NCBI RefSeq assembly: GCF_003072505.1
Contig: NZ_NTGB01000001.1
Location: 2,095,955-2,159,954, forward strand
Source: Polynucleobacter rarus
GTDB taxonomy: Bacteria > Pseudomonadota > Gammaproteobacteria > Burkholderiales > Burkholderiaceae
Reading direction: 5' to 3'
Length of the DNA stretch: 64,000 nucleotides
Position numbers and translations under genes: made by a program. This document shows, piece after piece, positions 27,350 to 35,329 of this stretch (positions are counted from its first letter, which is position 1; each line of letters opens with the position of its first letter). The notes beneath the pieces were generated by a model. It saw nothing but the letters and a program-made list of their open reading frames with translations. It did no database searches and was not told the origin of the DNA.

Positions 27350-27430
27350 TATTAAATTCGTTTAAAGTATTGTTAAATTCAATTCTAAAGTTATTTTTAT
27401 TTCGCAGGATCATTTTTCAAAGGGCAGAAC

Positions 27431-28216
27431 ATGCGTTGGTTACAGTTTTCAGTGAATAATAAAATCCAAAGTGGCTATTTAGTAGGTGAACAAATTCATG
27501 CTATCCAAGGCAATTTTTTAGATGAGTGGCAAGATACAGGTGAAACCTATCCCTTATCGGCTGTAAAAATTGAGATTCCAATTATCCCCAGAACCTTTTA
27601 TGCAGCTGGATTTAATTACGCAATTCACGTGGCAGAAATTGCCAAAGCTATGGGTGAGAAACCTAATTTACCAACTAGTGCCGACATTGGATATCGTGCC
27701 AATAATGCCTTAATTGCCCATGATGAAGATGTCATTATTCCGGCTGATGCGACAGAACAAGTTCAATATGAAGGTGAAATCGTTTATGTCATCGGCAAAA
27801 AAGTTAAAAATGTATCGCCTGAACAAGCTTTAGATTGTGTCTTCGGCTATACCATTGGTAACGATGTCAGTGAACGATCTTGGCAAAAAACAGATCGAAC
27901 TTTTTTTAGATGTAAAAACACGGATACTTTTAAGCCAATGGGCCCGTGGATTGAAACAGATTTTGATATTGATACTGCGACAACGACCATTCGGGTCAAT
28001 GGTAAAGAAGAAATCCAATTTGCTACCAAAGAGATGATTTTTAACTTTGCCGAATTCCTAAGTAGAGCAAGTCAGTACATCACCTTTTACCCCGGCGACG
28101 TGATGTGGATGGGTACCGAAGGTACCTCACCCAACTTAGTTCATAACGACGTTGTAGAAATTGAAATTAGCGGCCTGGGTGTTTTACGCAATCGTTTCAT
28201 TAAAGAAGGCCAATAA
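27431..28216 (+). CDS. Fumarylacetoacetate hydrolase family protein
   Basis: 261 aa, typical of bacterial FAH-fold hydrolases, isomerases and decarboxylases. Metal ligands are in VQYEGEIVYVIGKK (Glu residues) with GYTIGNDVSERSWQ and the FKPMGPWIETD block; the C-terminal PGDVMWMGTEGTSP is the family signature. The N-terminal part (WLQFSVNNKIQSGYLVGEQ) is the usual small domain. It may act in catechol meta-cleavage products or oxaloacetate-like acids. Divergent from the TPP enzyme; converges on a Bug gene. Confidence 0.85.
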   Translation: MRWLQFSVNNKIQSGYLVGEQIHAIQGNFLDEWQDTGETYPLSAVKIEIPIIPRTFYAAGFNYAIHVAEIAKAMGEKPNLPTSADIGYRANNALIAHDEDVIIPADATEQVQYEGEIVYVIGKKVKNVSPEQALDCVFGYTIGNDVSERSWQKTDRTFFRCKNTDTFKPMGPWIETDFDIDTATTTIRVNGKEEIQFATKEMIFNFAEFLSRASQYITFYPGDVMWMGTEGTSPNLVHNDVVEIEISGLGVLRNRFIKEGQ

Positions 28217-28224
28217 TTATTTAG

Positions 28225-28252
28225 GCTTAACTATTCAAGCTTAACTATTCAG
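28225..28252. repeat. 14-bp tandem duplication at the end of a Bug gene
   Basis: GCTTAACTATTCAA (28225-28238) and GCTTAACTATTCAG (28239-28252) are adjacent near-identical copies covering the stop codon of the minus-strand Bug gene. Confidence 0.7.
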
Positions 28253-29234
28253 GTTTAATATTCTTTTCGCGAATTACTTTAGCCCAAAGCTCTTTCTCGT
28301 CGACCATATTTTGACTGAACTGACTTGGGGTGTTAGCAACGAGATCGCTACCACCCTTTAGCACCATCGAACTCACCTCAGGGGAATTCATAATCCGAAT
28401 CACCTCTGTACTGAGTTTGGCTAGAATATCCTTGGGTAAATTGGGTGGACCGAGCAGCCCTAGCCAAATATAAGCGGCCATATCCTGCAAGCCCATCTCC
28501 CCCATGGTTGGGACACTTGGAGCGGCAGTCGATCTTTTATCAGAGAAGAGTGCTAAGCCTTGCATCTTACCGGCATTCACCATTCCTTGAGAGTTCCCAA
28601 CACTATCGCAGAACATTTGTGTCTCACCAGCGATTAAAGCAGCTTGCGCTGGCGCTGCTCCTTTGTATGGTACGTGCACAACACTCGTTCCTGCAGCACT
28701 ATTAAAAAGCTCACAGGCCAAGTGACCCCCACTCCCAATACCCACACTAGAGTAATTTAACTTGCCCGGATTGCTCTTGGCATACTGAATAAACTCAGGC
28801 AAAGTCTTGAGTCCCAAGCCAGGATTAACCAGTAAATACATCGGATACTTAAGAACCATCGAAATAGGTGAAAAATCTTTCACTGAATCATAAGAGATGG
28901 GTTGGCGCAGTAATGGACTAATGACATGCGCACTGTTGGATGTAAAAAGGAGGGTATAGCCATCTGCTGGTGCATTCATTACAGCTAAGCTTCCAGGCAA
29001 ACCTGTACCGCCAGCTTTATTTTCGACTAATACCGGTTGTTTAAAAGACTCTGACATTTTTGCAGCAAGCAGTCTGGCGTAATTATCTGTTGGCCCCCCT
29101 GGCGGAAAAGGCACAATCATTTTGATTGGACGCGTTGGATAATTAGTTTGGGCAAAACCCTTCGGAATCAAGATCAAGAGTAAACCGATAATTAACCAAT
29201 AAATGATGTTTTTAAACCATTCATTCTTATGCAT
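28245..29234 (-). CDS. Bug/TctC-family periplasmic binding protein
   Basis: 329 aa. A signal anchor-like N-terminus (NIIYWLIIGLLLILIPKGFA) precedes YPTRPIKMIVPFPPGGPTDN; then APADGYTLLFTSNS and PYKGAAPAQAALIAGETQ. Two cysteines (HLACELF and MFCDSVG) fall near the positions of the pair in the receptor at 10062. It is divergent from another Bug gene at 29392, sharing a 157-bp promoter region, and converges on the FAH gene. Ligand unknown. Confidence 0.92.
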   Translation of the reverse strand: MHKNEWFKNIIYWLIIGLLLILIPKGFAQTNYPTRPIKMIVPFPPGGPTDNYARLLAAKMSESFKQPVLVENKAGGTGLPGSLAVMNAPADGYTLLFTSNSAHVISPLLRQPISYDSVKDFSPISMVLKYPMYLLVNPGLGLKTLPEFIQYAKSNPGKLNYSSVGIGSGGHLACELFNSAAGTSVVHVPYKGAAPAQAALIAGETQMFCDSVGNSQGMVNAGKMQGLALFSDKRSTAAPSVPTMGEMGLQDMAAYIWLGLLGPPNLPKDILAKLSTEVIRIMNSPEVSSMVLKGGSDLVANTPSQFSQNMVDEKELWAKVIREKNIKPE

Positions 29235-29391
29235 TTTGTCTCCTTTTTTATTGAATCCTAATCGAAAAGGAATATCAACGCAATCCGTAAGAACCTTAGT
29301 CAGATTGAAGATGATTTACACCCGGAAGAATATTGGTTATTCCCTAAACTGCCATTAAAATAGAGTCTCATATAAAAATAAAGAGACAAAC

Positions 29392-30369
29392 ATGTGGTTT
29401 AACTTTCGTAATGCATTATTCCTTTTAGGATTTGGGCTCAGTGCCCTTACCTCCCACCTCGCTTTTGCTCAGTATCCTAATCGCACAATTAAAATTGTTG
29501 TGCCCTATCCTGCTGGTGGTGGCTCAGATACGATTTCTAGACCATTGGCACAAAAATTAACGGCTGAACTGGGTCAATCCGTCATCGTTGACAACAAAGG
29601 TGGAGCAGGGGGCAGTATTGCGATGGAGTATGTGGCAAAGTCTGCTCCGGATGGTTACACCCTGATTCTTGGCTTAACTCCCCAACTCGCAGCAAATGTC
29701 AGCTTATTTGAAAAAATTCCTTACGATGTTCAAAAGGATTTCACACCCATCACCCTATTAGCGGATGGACCCTATCTCTTGGTAGTCAACCCCAATGTTC
29801 CTGTAAAAAATGTAGCAGAACTGATTGCCCTGGCTAAAGCAAAGCCACTCGAACTTAATTATGCAACTTCAGGTAATGGCAGTGGTGCACACCTGGCAGC
29901 TGAGTTACTCATGAGCTTAACCCAAATTAAGATGGTCCACGCCCCTTATAAAGGGGGTGCACAAGCTCTATCTGATGTTTTAGCTGGTCATGTTCAAGTA
30001 CTATTTACCCCACCAGTGAGTGCGACTCAACATATTCAAAGTGGTAAATTAAGAGCATTAGCTGTTACAGGTTCGCACCGCTCTGCAGGACTGCCGAATA
30101 TTCCTACTTTATCTGAGGCTGGCGTCCCTGGTTATAACTCGGGAGTTTGGTACGGCGTCATGGCTCCAGCAGGCACCCCAAAAGAAGTCATAACTAGACT
30201 TAATCAAGCCTTTATAAAAATCTTAAAACAACCTGACTTTACTGCATTGCTAGTATCCAGTGGGATTGACCCAATCGGTAGTTCTCCGGAAGAGCTAACA
30301 CAATTTATTAATAAGGAAACACTTAAATGGTCGAAAATCATCAAAGCAGCGGACATCAAAGTCCAATGA
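29392..30369 (+). CDS. Bug/TctC-family periplasmic binding protein
   Basis: 325 aa. Signal peptide to about SHLAFAQ, then YPNRTIKIVVPYPAGGGSD, APDGYTLILGLTP and PYKGGAQALSDVLAGHVQ. Its 3' end overlaps the racemase-fold gene, so both are co-expressed and the receptor may bind that enzyme's substrate, for example a dicarboxylate such as maleate. The substrate idea is inference. Confidence 0.92.
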   Translation: MWFNFRNALFLLGFGLSALTSHLAFAQYPNRTIKIVVPYPAGGGSDTISRPLAQKLTAELGQSVIVDNKGGAGGSIAMEYVAKSAPDGYTLILGLTPQLAANVSLFEKIPYDVQKDFTPITLLADGPYLLVVNPNVPVKNVAELIALAKAKPLELNYATSGNGSGAHLAAELLMSLTQIKMVHAPYKGGAQALSDVLAGHVQVLFTPPVSATQHIQSGKLRALAVTGSHRSAGLPNIPTLSEAGVPGYNSGVWYGVMAPAGTPKEVITRLNQAFIKILKQPDFTALLVSSGIDPIGSSPEELTQFINKETLKWSKIIKAADIKVQ

Positions 30370-31121
30370 GTCCCATTTGCCCTTGGTATTCTCTTGGTTA
30401 TATTATTCCCCACAAATATACCGATTTAGATGCTTACCAATTTTACAAAGTTGCACCCGAAGGGATGCTACTCGTGACGACAGGTCTTAATTTAGCGGAA
30501 TATACTTTAGCCTCCGTTGAGGATCAAATGCCGGATTTTTATCAAGCTTTGGATCTTTTGGCTAAAAGGCCGGTTGATCGTATCTCTTTAAGTGGTGTAC
30601 CAGTTGCCGCTGCACTTGGCCGTGAGCGGATGCTTAAGTTACTTGAGGAGGGTTCCCAACGCACTGGTCTAGTCTGTGACACCGATTTAGAAGCGCATAT
30701 TGCCACCCTTCATCACCTTGGTGTGACAAAAATTGCCATTGCTTCAAGATGGTCAGACGCTGTTAATGAAGGCTTAACTGAATATTTACGCCAAGCAGGT
30801 ATTACTGTTTTGGCGATTCGCTCAAAAGGCCGCTCTCTCGCTCAGAATAAATCAGCTAGTGCGCTAGCAGATCATGAATTAGCCATTGCACTCGGTACTG
30901 AAGTGATGACCGCCGCGCCAGAGGCACAGGCTCTGTTAATGCCAGGTGGCTTATGGTTTGCTATACATGCTGTAAAAGTATTAGAAGATCGATTTAATAA
31001 ACCGGTATTACTTAACATTTTGAGTACAACTGCAAGTGCAATGCGTGCTTATGAGAAGTCTTCCGGTTTAACTGCGCCCAAAGCCGACCCTAGGTGGGGG
31101 AAAGTTTTATCGAATATTTAA
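30327..31121 (+). CDS. Asp/Glu racemase-fold enzyme (maleate isomerase/arylmalonate decarboxylase-like)
   Basis: 264 aa from 30327, which has AAGGA 9 bases upstream inside the Bug gene; an ATG at 30366 overlapping the Bug stop (ATGA) is an equally sensible start giving 251 aa. The fold is that of the Asp/Glu racemase superfamily: LVTTGLNLAEYTL, ISLSGVPVAAALGRER, TGLVCDTDLEAHIATL (first Cys region), VTKIAIASRWSD and the C-terminal PVLLNILSTTASAMRAY. The second catalytic Cys typical of racemases is not obvious (MPGGLWFAIHAVKVLE), which would suit an AMDase-like or isomerase relative. Reaction unknown. Confidence 0.75.
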   Translation: MVENHQSSGHQSPMSPICPWYSLGYIIPHKYTDLDAYQFYKVAPEGMLLVTTGLNLAEYTLASVEDQMPDFYQALDLLAKRPVDRISLSGVPVAAALGRERMLKLLEEGSQRTGLVCDTDLEAHIATLHHLGVTKIAIASRWSDAVNEGLTEYLRQAGITVLAIRSKGRSLAQNKSASALADHELAIALGTEVMTAAPEAQALLMPGGLWFAIHAVKVLEDRFNKPVLLNILSTTASAMRAYEKSSGLTAPKADPRWGKVLSNI

Positions 31122-31167
31122 GTCTAAATATTATGCTAGAGTGAGATTTCGTTGAAAGAAGAAATCC

Positions 31168-31458
31168 TTGAAGCCATCACTCATTCTAAAAATACATCGT
31201 GCGGCCATTCTTTCAGTGATTGAGACCAATAATGCATCCAATGCATGTGTTTTCGGCTCGGTGGTCCATGGAGATGATCATGAAGATAGTGACTTAGATA
31301 TATTGGTTGATCCGACGTCAAACACTAGTTTGATGGATATCGCCAAAATTCAAGTTGAGCTAGAAAAGCTCTTAGGTATTTCGGTAGATGTGCTGACTCC
31401 GAAGGAATTACCCGAAAAGTTCAGAAATTCCGTCTTGGCTGAAGCCGTGCCTTTGTAA
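31168..31458 (+). CDS. MNT-type nucleotidyltransferase (MntA-like antitoxin), orphan
   Basis: 96 aa from a TTG at 31168; an in-frame stop at 31153 leaves no earlier start, and AAGAAG precedes it. The minimal nucleotidyltransferase motif CVFGSVVHGDDHEDSDLDIL is intact (GS, then D-x-D). MntA proteins AMPylate and silence HepT toxins encoded just downstream. Here no complete HEPN gene follows. The next 60 bases contain only a short HepT-like stretch (see 31458-31520), so the module may be decayed. Confidence 0.8.
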   Translation: MKPSLILKIHRAAILSVIETNNASNACVFGSVVHGDDHEDSDLDILVDPTSNTSLMDIAKIQVELEKLLGISVDVLTPKELPEKFRNSVLAEAVPL

Positions 31459-31520
31459 AAAGAGCACTCCGAAACTCAGAATTCTTAAGTTATCTCTTTG
31501 CAGCCATTGAGCACAAATGA
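31458..31520 (+). pseudogene. Possible remnant of a HepT (HEPN) toxin start
   Basis: In the +1-shifted frame after the MntA-like gene, about 20 residues read KRALRNSEFLSYLFAAIEHK before a stop. The pattern of an R..FL..L..AIE helix looks like the first helix of HepT proteins. No start codon is evident and the match is short, so this is only a suggestion. Confidence 0.2.
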
Positions 31521-31612
31521 AAATAGAGCTTTTTAGTCAAACAAACGATTAAATTCTGTTGTATCCTATGCTCTGATTTTTAAACATTTTTTTAATCTTT
31601 TGGAGAACCATA

Positions 31613-32068
31613 ATGAAATTAAAATTAATCGCTATTTCTTCGATTGTTACTGCAACAGTATTGACTGCAACCATCGTAAACGCTCAATTTGCTAAACCTG
31701 AAGCCGCTATTAAATATCGCAAAGCTGCATTAACAGTAATGGGTACGCACTTTGCAAGAATTGGTGCAGTTGCTAAGGGTGAAGTTCCATATAACAAAGA
31801 AGAAGTTGCTAAAAATGCTGCCATCGTTTCTTCTATGTCACATTTGCCATGGCAAGGTTTTGGTCCTGGTACGGAAGGTGGAGATGCCCTACCGTCAGTT
31901 TGGTCCGACTCAGCAAAATTTACTAATCTTTCTGAGAAGTTAACTGCGGCTACTGCAGCGCTTAATACTGCGGCACAAAGCGGCGACTTAGATGCGATTA
32001 AAAAAGCAGTTGGTGCTACAGGTCAAGCCTGTAAAGCATGTCATGATGATTTCAAGAAAAAAGGTTAA
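31613..32068 (+). CDS. Cytochrome c'/c556 family protein
   Basis: 151 aa with a Sec signal peptide (to IVNAQF) and one heme c site CKACH at 140-144 near the C-terminus, the cytochrome c' layout. The N-terminal AAIKYRKAALTVMGTHF is the family first helix; its Met probably approaches the heme. A periplasmic four-helix-bundle heme protein for electron transfer or NO/peroxide binding. GGAG lies 8 bases before the ATG. It converges on a cytochrome b561 gene, a common pairing. Confidence 0.93.
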   Translation: MKLKLIAISSIVTATVLTATIVNAQFAKPEAAIKYRKAALTVMGTHFARIGAVAKGEVPYNKEEVAKNAAIVSSMSHLPWQGFGPGTEGGDALPSVWSDSAKFTNLSEKLTAATAALNTAAQSGDLDAIKKAVGATGQACKACHDDFKKKG

Positions 32069-32108
32069 TTGAAATCAGCTTGTGACTTCGAATGGGGTGA
32101 GTCAGAAA

Positions 32109-32774
32109 TTACTTTTTAATGACTAAAATGTAAAAGCTCACTCCAATCACTAGCAGTATTAAAAGTGCCAACCCACGAACTCCCCAATGATCTTTTGAGG
32201 GAATTAAATCGGTTGGCGTAGTTGTTTCTTCAGAAACATCCTTATCACCAGTCAGCATCGGTTGAATTAAGTTTTCCTTCTTTACTTTTTGATAGTAAAA
32301 AATGGCTGCAAAATGAAGGCCTACAAGAGCGTAGATCAAATTCGAATTGACTTCATGTACCCCAGTTAAGAAGCTTGCAACTGTTGAAGAAACCAAATGC
32401 GATAAGGGACCTTGAAAAATAATTTCGTCATCCGTAAATAAACCCGTCGTTGCTTGTAAAAGGATAATGAATAATATGGCAATGACTGAAAGTGCCCCTA
32501 ATGGGTTATGGCCCAATTGATCATAAACAGGGTGCTTGATAAAGGCTTTGACTTGCGCAATGCTCGGTACAAAACTTGAGAAACGCGCATGTTGTGGCCC
32601 AACAAAACCCCAGATTATCCGAAAAGTGACTAAAACAAAGGCTGCATAACCGAACTTGGCATGCAACTCCGTTTCATCGAGATTGATGGTAATCAACGCA
32701 CCAATAATCACGATGGCAAATAACCAGTGAAACACTCTTGTAGGTAAATCCCAAACCCGAATTTTTTTCAACAT
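32109..32774 (-). CDS. Cytochrome b561-type membrane protein
   Basis: 221 aa from the ATG at 32774; a TTG at 32825 is in frame but less likely. The start KIRVWDLPTRVFHWLFAIVI has the conserved first heme-ligand His. Four to five membrane segments follow, with further His at ELHAKFGYAAF, FLTGVHEVNSNLIY and ALVGLHFAAIFYYQ. It is the Ni/Fe-hydrogenase/YdhU-type b-type cytochrome that moves electrons between quinone and periplasmic carriers. Likely functional partner of the convergent cytochrome c'. Confidence 0.9.
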   Translation of the reverse strand: MLKKIRVWDLPTRVFHWLFAIVIIGALITINLDETELHAKFGYAAFVLVTFRIIWGFVGPQHARFSSFVPSIAQVKAFIKHPVYDQLGHNPLGALSVIAILFIILLQATTGLFTDDEIIFQGPLSHLVSSTVASFLTGVHEVNSNLIYALVGLHFAAIFYYQKVKKENLIQPMLTGDKDVSEETTTPTDLIPSKDHWGVRGLALLILLVIGVSFYILVIKK

Positions 32775-33032
32775 ATTAGCTTTGCTTTGTTTATAGTGAA
32801 CAAGCTTAATTATAAGTACCAGCAAGGAAATCTGTCTTCAATTCGAACATTTTCAGCGAATTAATCAATTATTTTTGCAAAGTATCATCATTATTCTCTC
32901 AGCATCCTTTAAATAGCCTCCATGAAACTCCATTGAAACGTCACTTGCAAACTTTTTATGTAAAAATACTTAACATTGAGTTTAATATCATGTATTCAAA
33001 ATCCAATATCCGAACGCGAATGTGGTGTTACT

Positions 33033-34424
33033 TTGAGCTTTTTATCCCCTGAATTTGCCTACCTAGCCCTGATTTTTTTCCCAATCTATTGGCTACTATC
33101 AGCTCGTCCAACTGTTCAAAAAGTCTTTTTACTAATTGCTAGTTACAGTCTTTACGCAACATGGTCCTATAAAACAGCTCTTTTTTTAGGCGCCTATAGT
33201 TCCGTTGTTTGGCTTCTAGGTATTTGGGTTCGAACAGGCCTCAATCCTGCCAAAAAAATGAAGCTCTCAATTAGCTTTATTTTTGCTCTATCGCTACTTT
33301 TTGTGACCAAGTATTACGAATTTTTTAGGGAGTTACTAACCCAACTCCTAACCCAAGTCGGATTACCGTTCTTTTTGCCTGCGGTTGATGTCATCGTCCC
33401 CGTTGGAATTTCTTTTTTCACCTTCCAAGCTATTACTTATTTGCTCTGGGAATACCAAGCAAAAGTGAAGGTTTCTTTTTTAGATCTCCTCTTGTATCTA
33501 TCTTTCTGGCCGACACTTTTTGCCGGTCCAATTATTCGCGCCAAAGACTTTCATGAACAGCTATACAGCCAAAACTTTGGCAAACCCATGGCATCATCAA
33601 AAGCAATTTATTTTATTTTCTTGGGACTTTTTCAAAAAATGGTTCTGGCGACTTGGTTGGCGAATCACTATGTCGACGCAGTTTTTAAGTATCCTGAGGA
33701 GTTTTTAGCGGTCGATACCTTACACGGCATTTTGGCGTACACCTTACAAATATTTTTTGACTTCTCAGGTTACACCTTGATTGTTACTGGATTTGGATTA
33801 TTACTTGGCTTTACATTACCTCTCAACTTTGCTCAACCCTACTTATCTCATAATTTAAAAGAATTTTGGCAACGTTGGCATATTTCCCTTTCCAGTTTTA
33901 TTAGAGATTTTGTTTATATCCCTATGGGGGGTAATCGACGTGGATTTGCTTGGTCACAAGTGAATATTTTTATAGCCATGCTTATCAGTGGCATTTGGCA
34001 TGGGGCAGGATTGGGATTTTTACTTTGGGGTGTGATTCACGGGGTAGGCTTAGTGGGCTCAAATCTCTTACGTCGCTATGTTCCTTTGCGCTTACCCGCT
34101 TTTTGTGGGCAAATACTCACTTTCTTATTTGTTGCCTTTGCTTGGGTATTCTTTAAAGTATCCTCGATGGAAAGTGCTCTTCGTTTACTAGAAAGATTGT
34201 CAGCACCCTTGGGTGAATTCAACTTATCATGGGTTTACTTATGGACATTCACCCTGTTATTTTTTCTACTCAGTAAATATGCGAATTGGTTTGAGAGCCA
34301 AATGATCAATTGGATTAGTCGACTTAACTTGTGGCTATTAATTCCAATCTTGTGTTTAATTGGATACATCATCATCGAGCTTTCTCCCCCAGGAATTCCC
34401 TCTTTTATTTATTATCAGTTCTGA
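33033..34424 (+). CDS. MBOAT-family O-acyltransferase (AlgI-like)
   Basis: About 463 aa from a TTG at 33033, chosen because SFLSPEFAYLALIFFPIYWL aligns with the usual AlgI start; a TTG at 32976 is also in frame. Around ten membrane segments are visible. MBOAT blocks are VPVGISFFTFQAITYLLWEY, FWPTLFAGPIIRAKDF, FQIFFDFSGYTLI-type sequence, NLKEFWQRWHISLSSFIRDF and SGIWHGAGLGFLLWG with the catalytic His. It would carry acetyl groups across the inner membrane. Two SGNH genes follow without gaps, so surface polysaccharide O-acetylation is the likely job. Confidence 0.9.
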   Translation: MSFLSPEFAYLALIFFPIYWLLSARPTVQKVFLLIASYSLYATWSYKTALFLGAYSSVVWLLGIWVRTGLNPAKKMKLSISFIFALSLLFVTKYYEFFRELLTQLLTQVGLPFFLPAVDVIVPVGISFFTFQAITYLLWEYQAKVKVSFLDLLLYLSFWPTLFAGPIIRAKDFHEQLYSQNFGKPMASSKAIYFIFLGLFQKMVLATWLANHYVDAVFKYPEEFLAVDTLHGILAYTLQIFFDFSGYTLIVTGFGLLLGFTLPLNFAQPYLSHNLKEFWQRWHISLSSFIRDFVYIPMGGNRRGFAWSQVNIFIAMLISGIWHGAGLGFLLWGVIHGVGLVGSNLLRRYVPLRLPAFCGQILTFLFVAFAWVFFKVSSMESALRLLERLSAPLGEFNLSWVYLWTFTLLFFLLSKYANWFESQMINWISRLNLWLLIPILCLIGYIIIELSPPGIPSFIYYQF

Positions 34425-35329
34425 TGCCTAGACACTTTTCGCCTCTTCGCTTATTTGTCTTATTTGCACTTGTCATTCTGACAAACACTGTTTTATGGTT
34501 AGACTCACTGGATAATTACTTCAATAATCAAAAGCATATTCTCATAAGTAGTATCGTGCCTAATTGGTTATTCACTCCCTCTCAACGATTACATTTAAAA
34601 ACACAATCTGCTGACTTATTCGGCAAAATGAGCCTTATACCCAACAAAAGTAAATCGGCGGAACCAACTGTCGAGTATGTTTTAAAAATAGACAATACTC
34701 CATTCAATTCATCACCCAAAGTGCTATTTGCTGGTGATTCTTTGATGCAAGGAGTGGCTCCTATTGCCATCGCTGATTTAAAAAAAGCTTATCCAAACGG
34801 TAAATTTATTGATCTGTCTCAACAAAGTACCGGCTTAACGGTTCGTAGATATTTTGACTGGCCTAAGAAAATTGAAGAGGAGAGTCTGAAACAAGGATTT
34901 AACGTTGTCGTCATTTTCCTTGGTGCAAATGATCCTTGGGATATCTATGAAAATAAAAAACACATCGTGTTTCCCTCCAGCGAGTGGCAAGAACTTTATC
35001 GACAACGAGTGAATGAAGTTCTATTATTTGCCAAAGAGCACCAAATTCATGTTATCTGGGTTGGTTTACCCAATATGGAAGTTGATCGTATTAAGACTGG
35101 CGCCCTCTTGCAAAACAGTGTCTTTCAATCGGAAACGCAAAAATATGGCTTTGACTTCATATCGACCGAAGAAATTCTGGGAGCGATCGATGCTCCTTTT
35201 ACAAAATATCTACAAGATCCTGTGAAAGGTTCTATCCTAGTTAGAGCAAATGACGGCATACACTTTACACCCTATGGCTATCGTTTAGTTAGTACTCAAG
35301 TAATTAAAACTTTAAAGGAAAAGTTCTAA
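34424..35329 (+). CDS. SGNH/DUF459-like periplasmic protein
   Basis: 301 aa from the ATG at 34424 that overlaps the MBOAT stop by one base (TGATG). An N-terminal signal anchor (LRLFVLFALVILTNTVLWL) precedes a periplasmic SGNH domain: block I VLFAGDSLMQG with the nucleophile Ser, block III VVIFLGANDPWD with Asn-Asp, and block V ANDGIHFTPYGYRLV with Asp and His. In such operons SGNH proteins transfer or remove acetyl groups on polysaccharide. Translation is coupled to the MBOAT. Confidence 0.87.
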   Translation: MPRHFSPLRLFVLFALVILTNTVLWLDSLDNYFNNQKHILISSIVPNWLFTPSQRLHLKTQSADLFGKMSLIPNKSKSAEPTVEYVLKIDNTPFNSSPKVLFAGDSLMQGVAPIAIADLKKAYPNGKFIDLSQQSTGLTVRRYFDWPKKIEEESLKQGFNVVVIFLGANDPWDIYENKKHIVFPSSEWQELYRQRVNEVLLFAKEHQIHVIWVGLPNMEVDRIKTGALLQNSVFQSETQKYGFDFISTEEILGAIDAPFTKYLQDPVKGSILVRANDGIHFTPYGYRLVSTQVIKTLKEKF

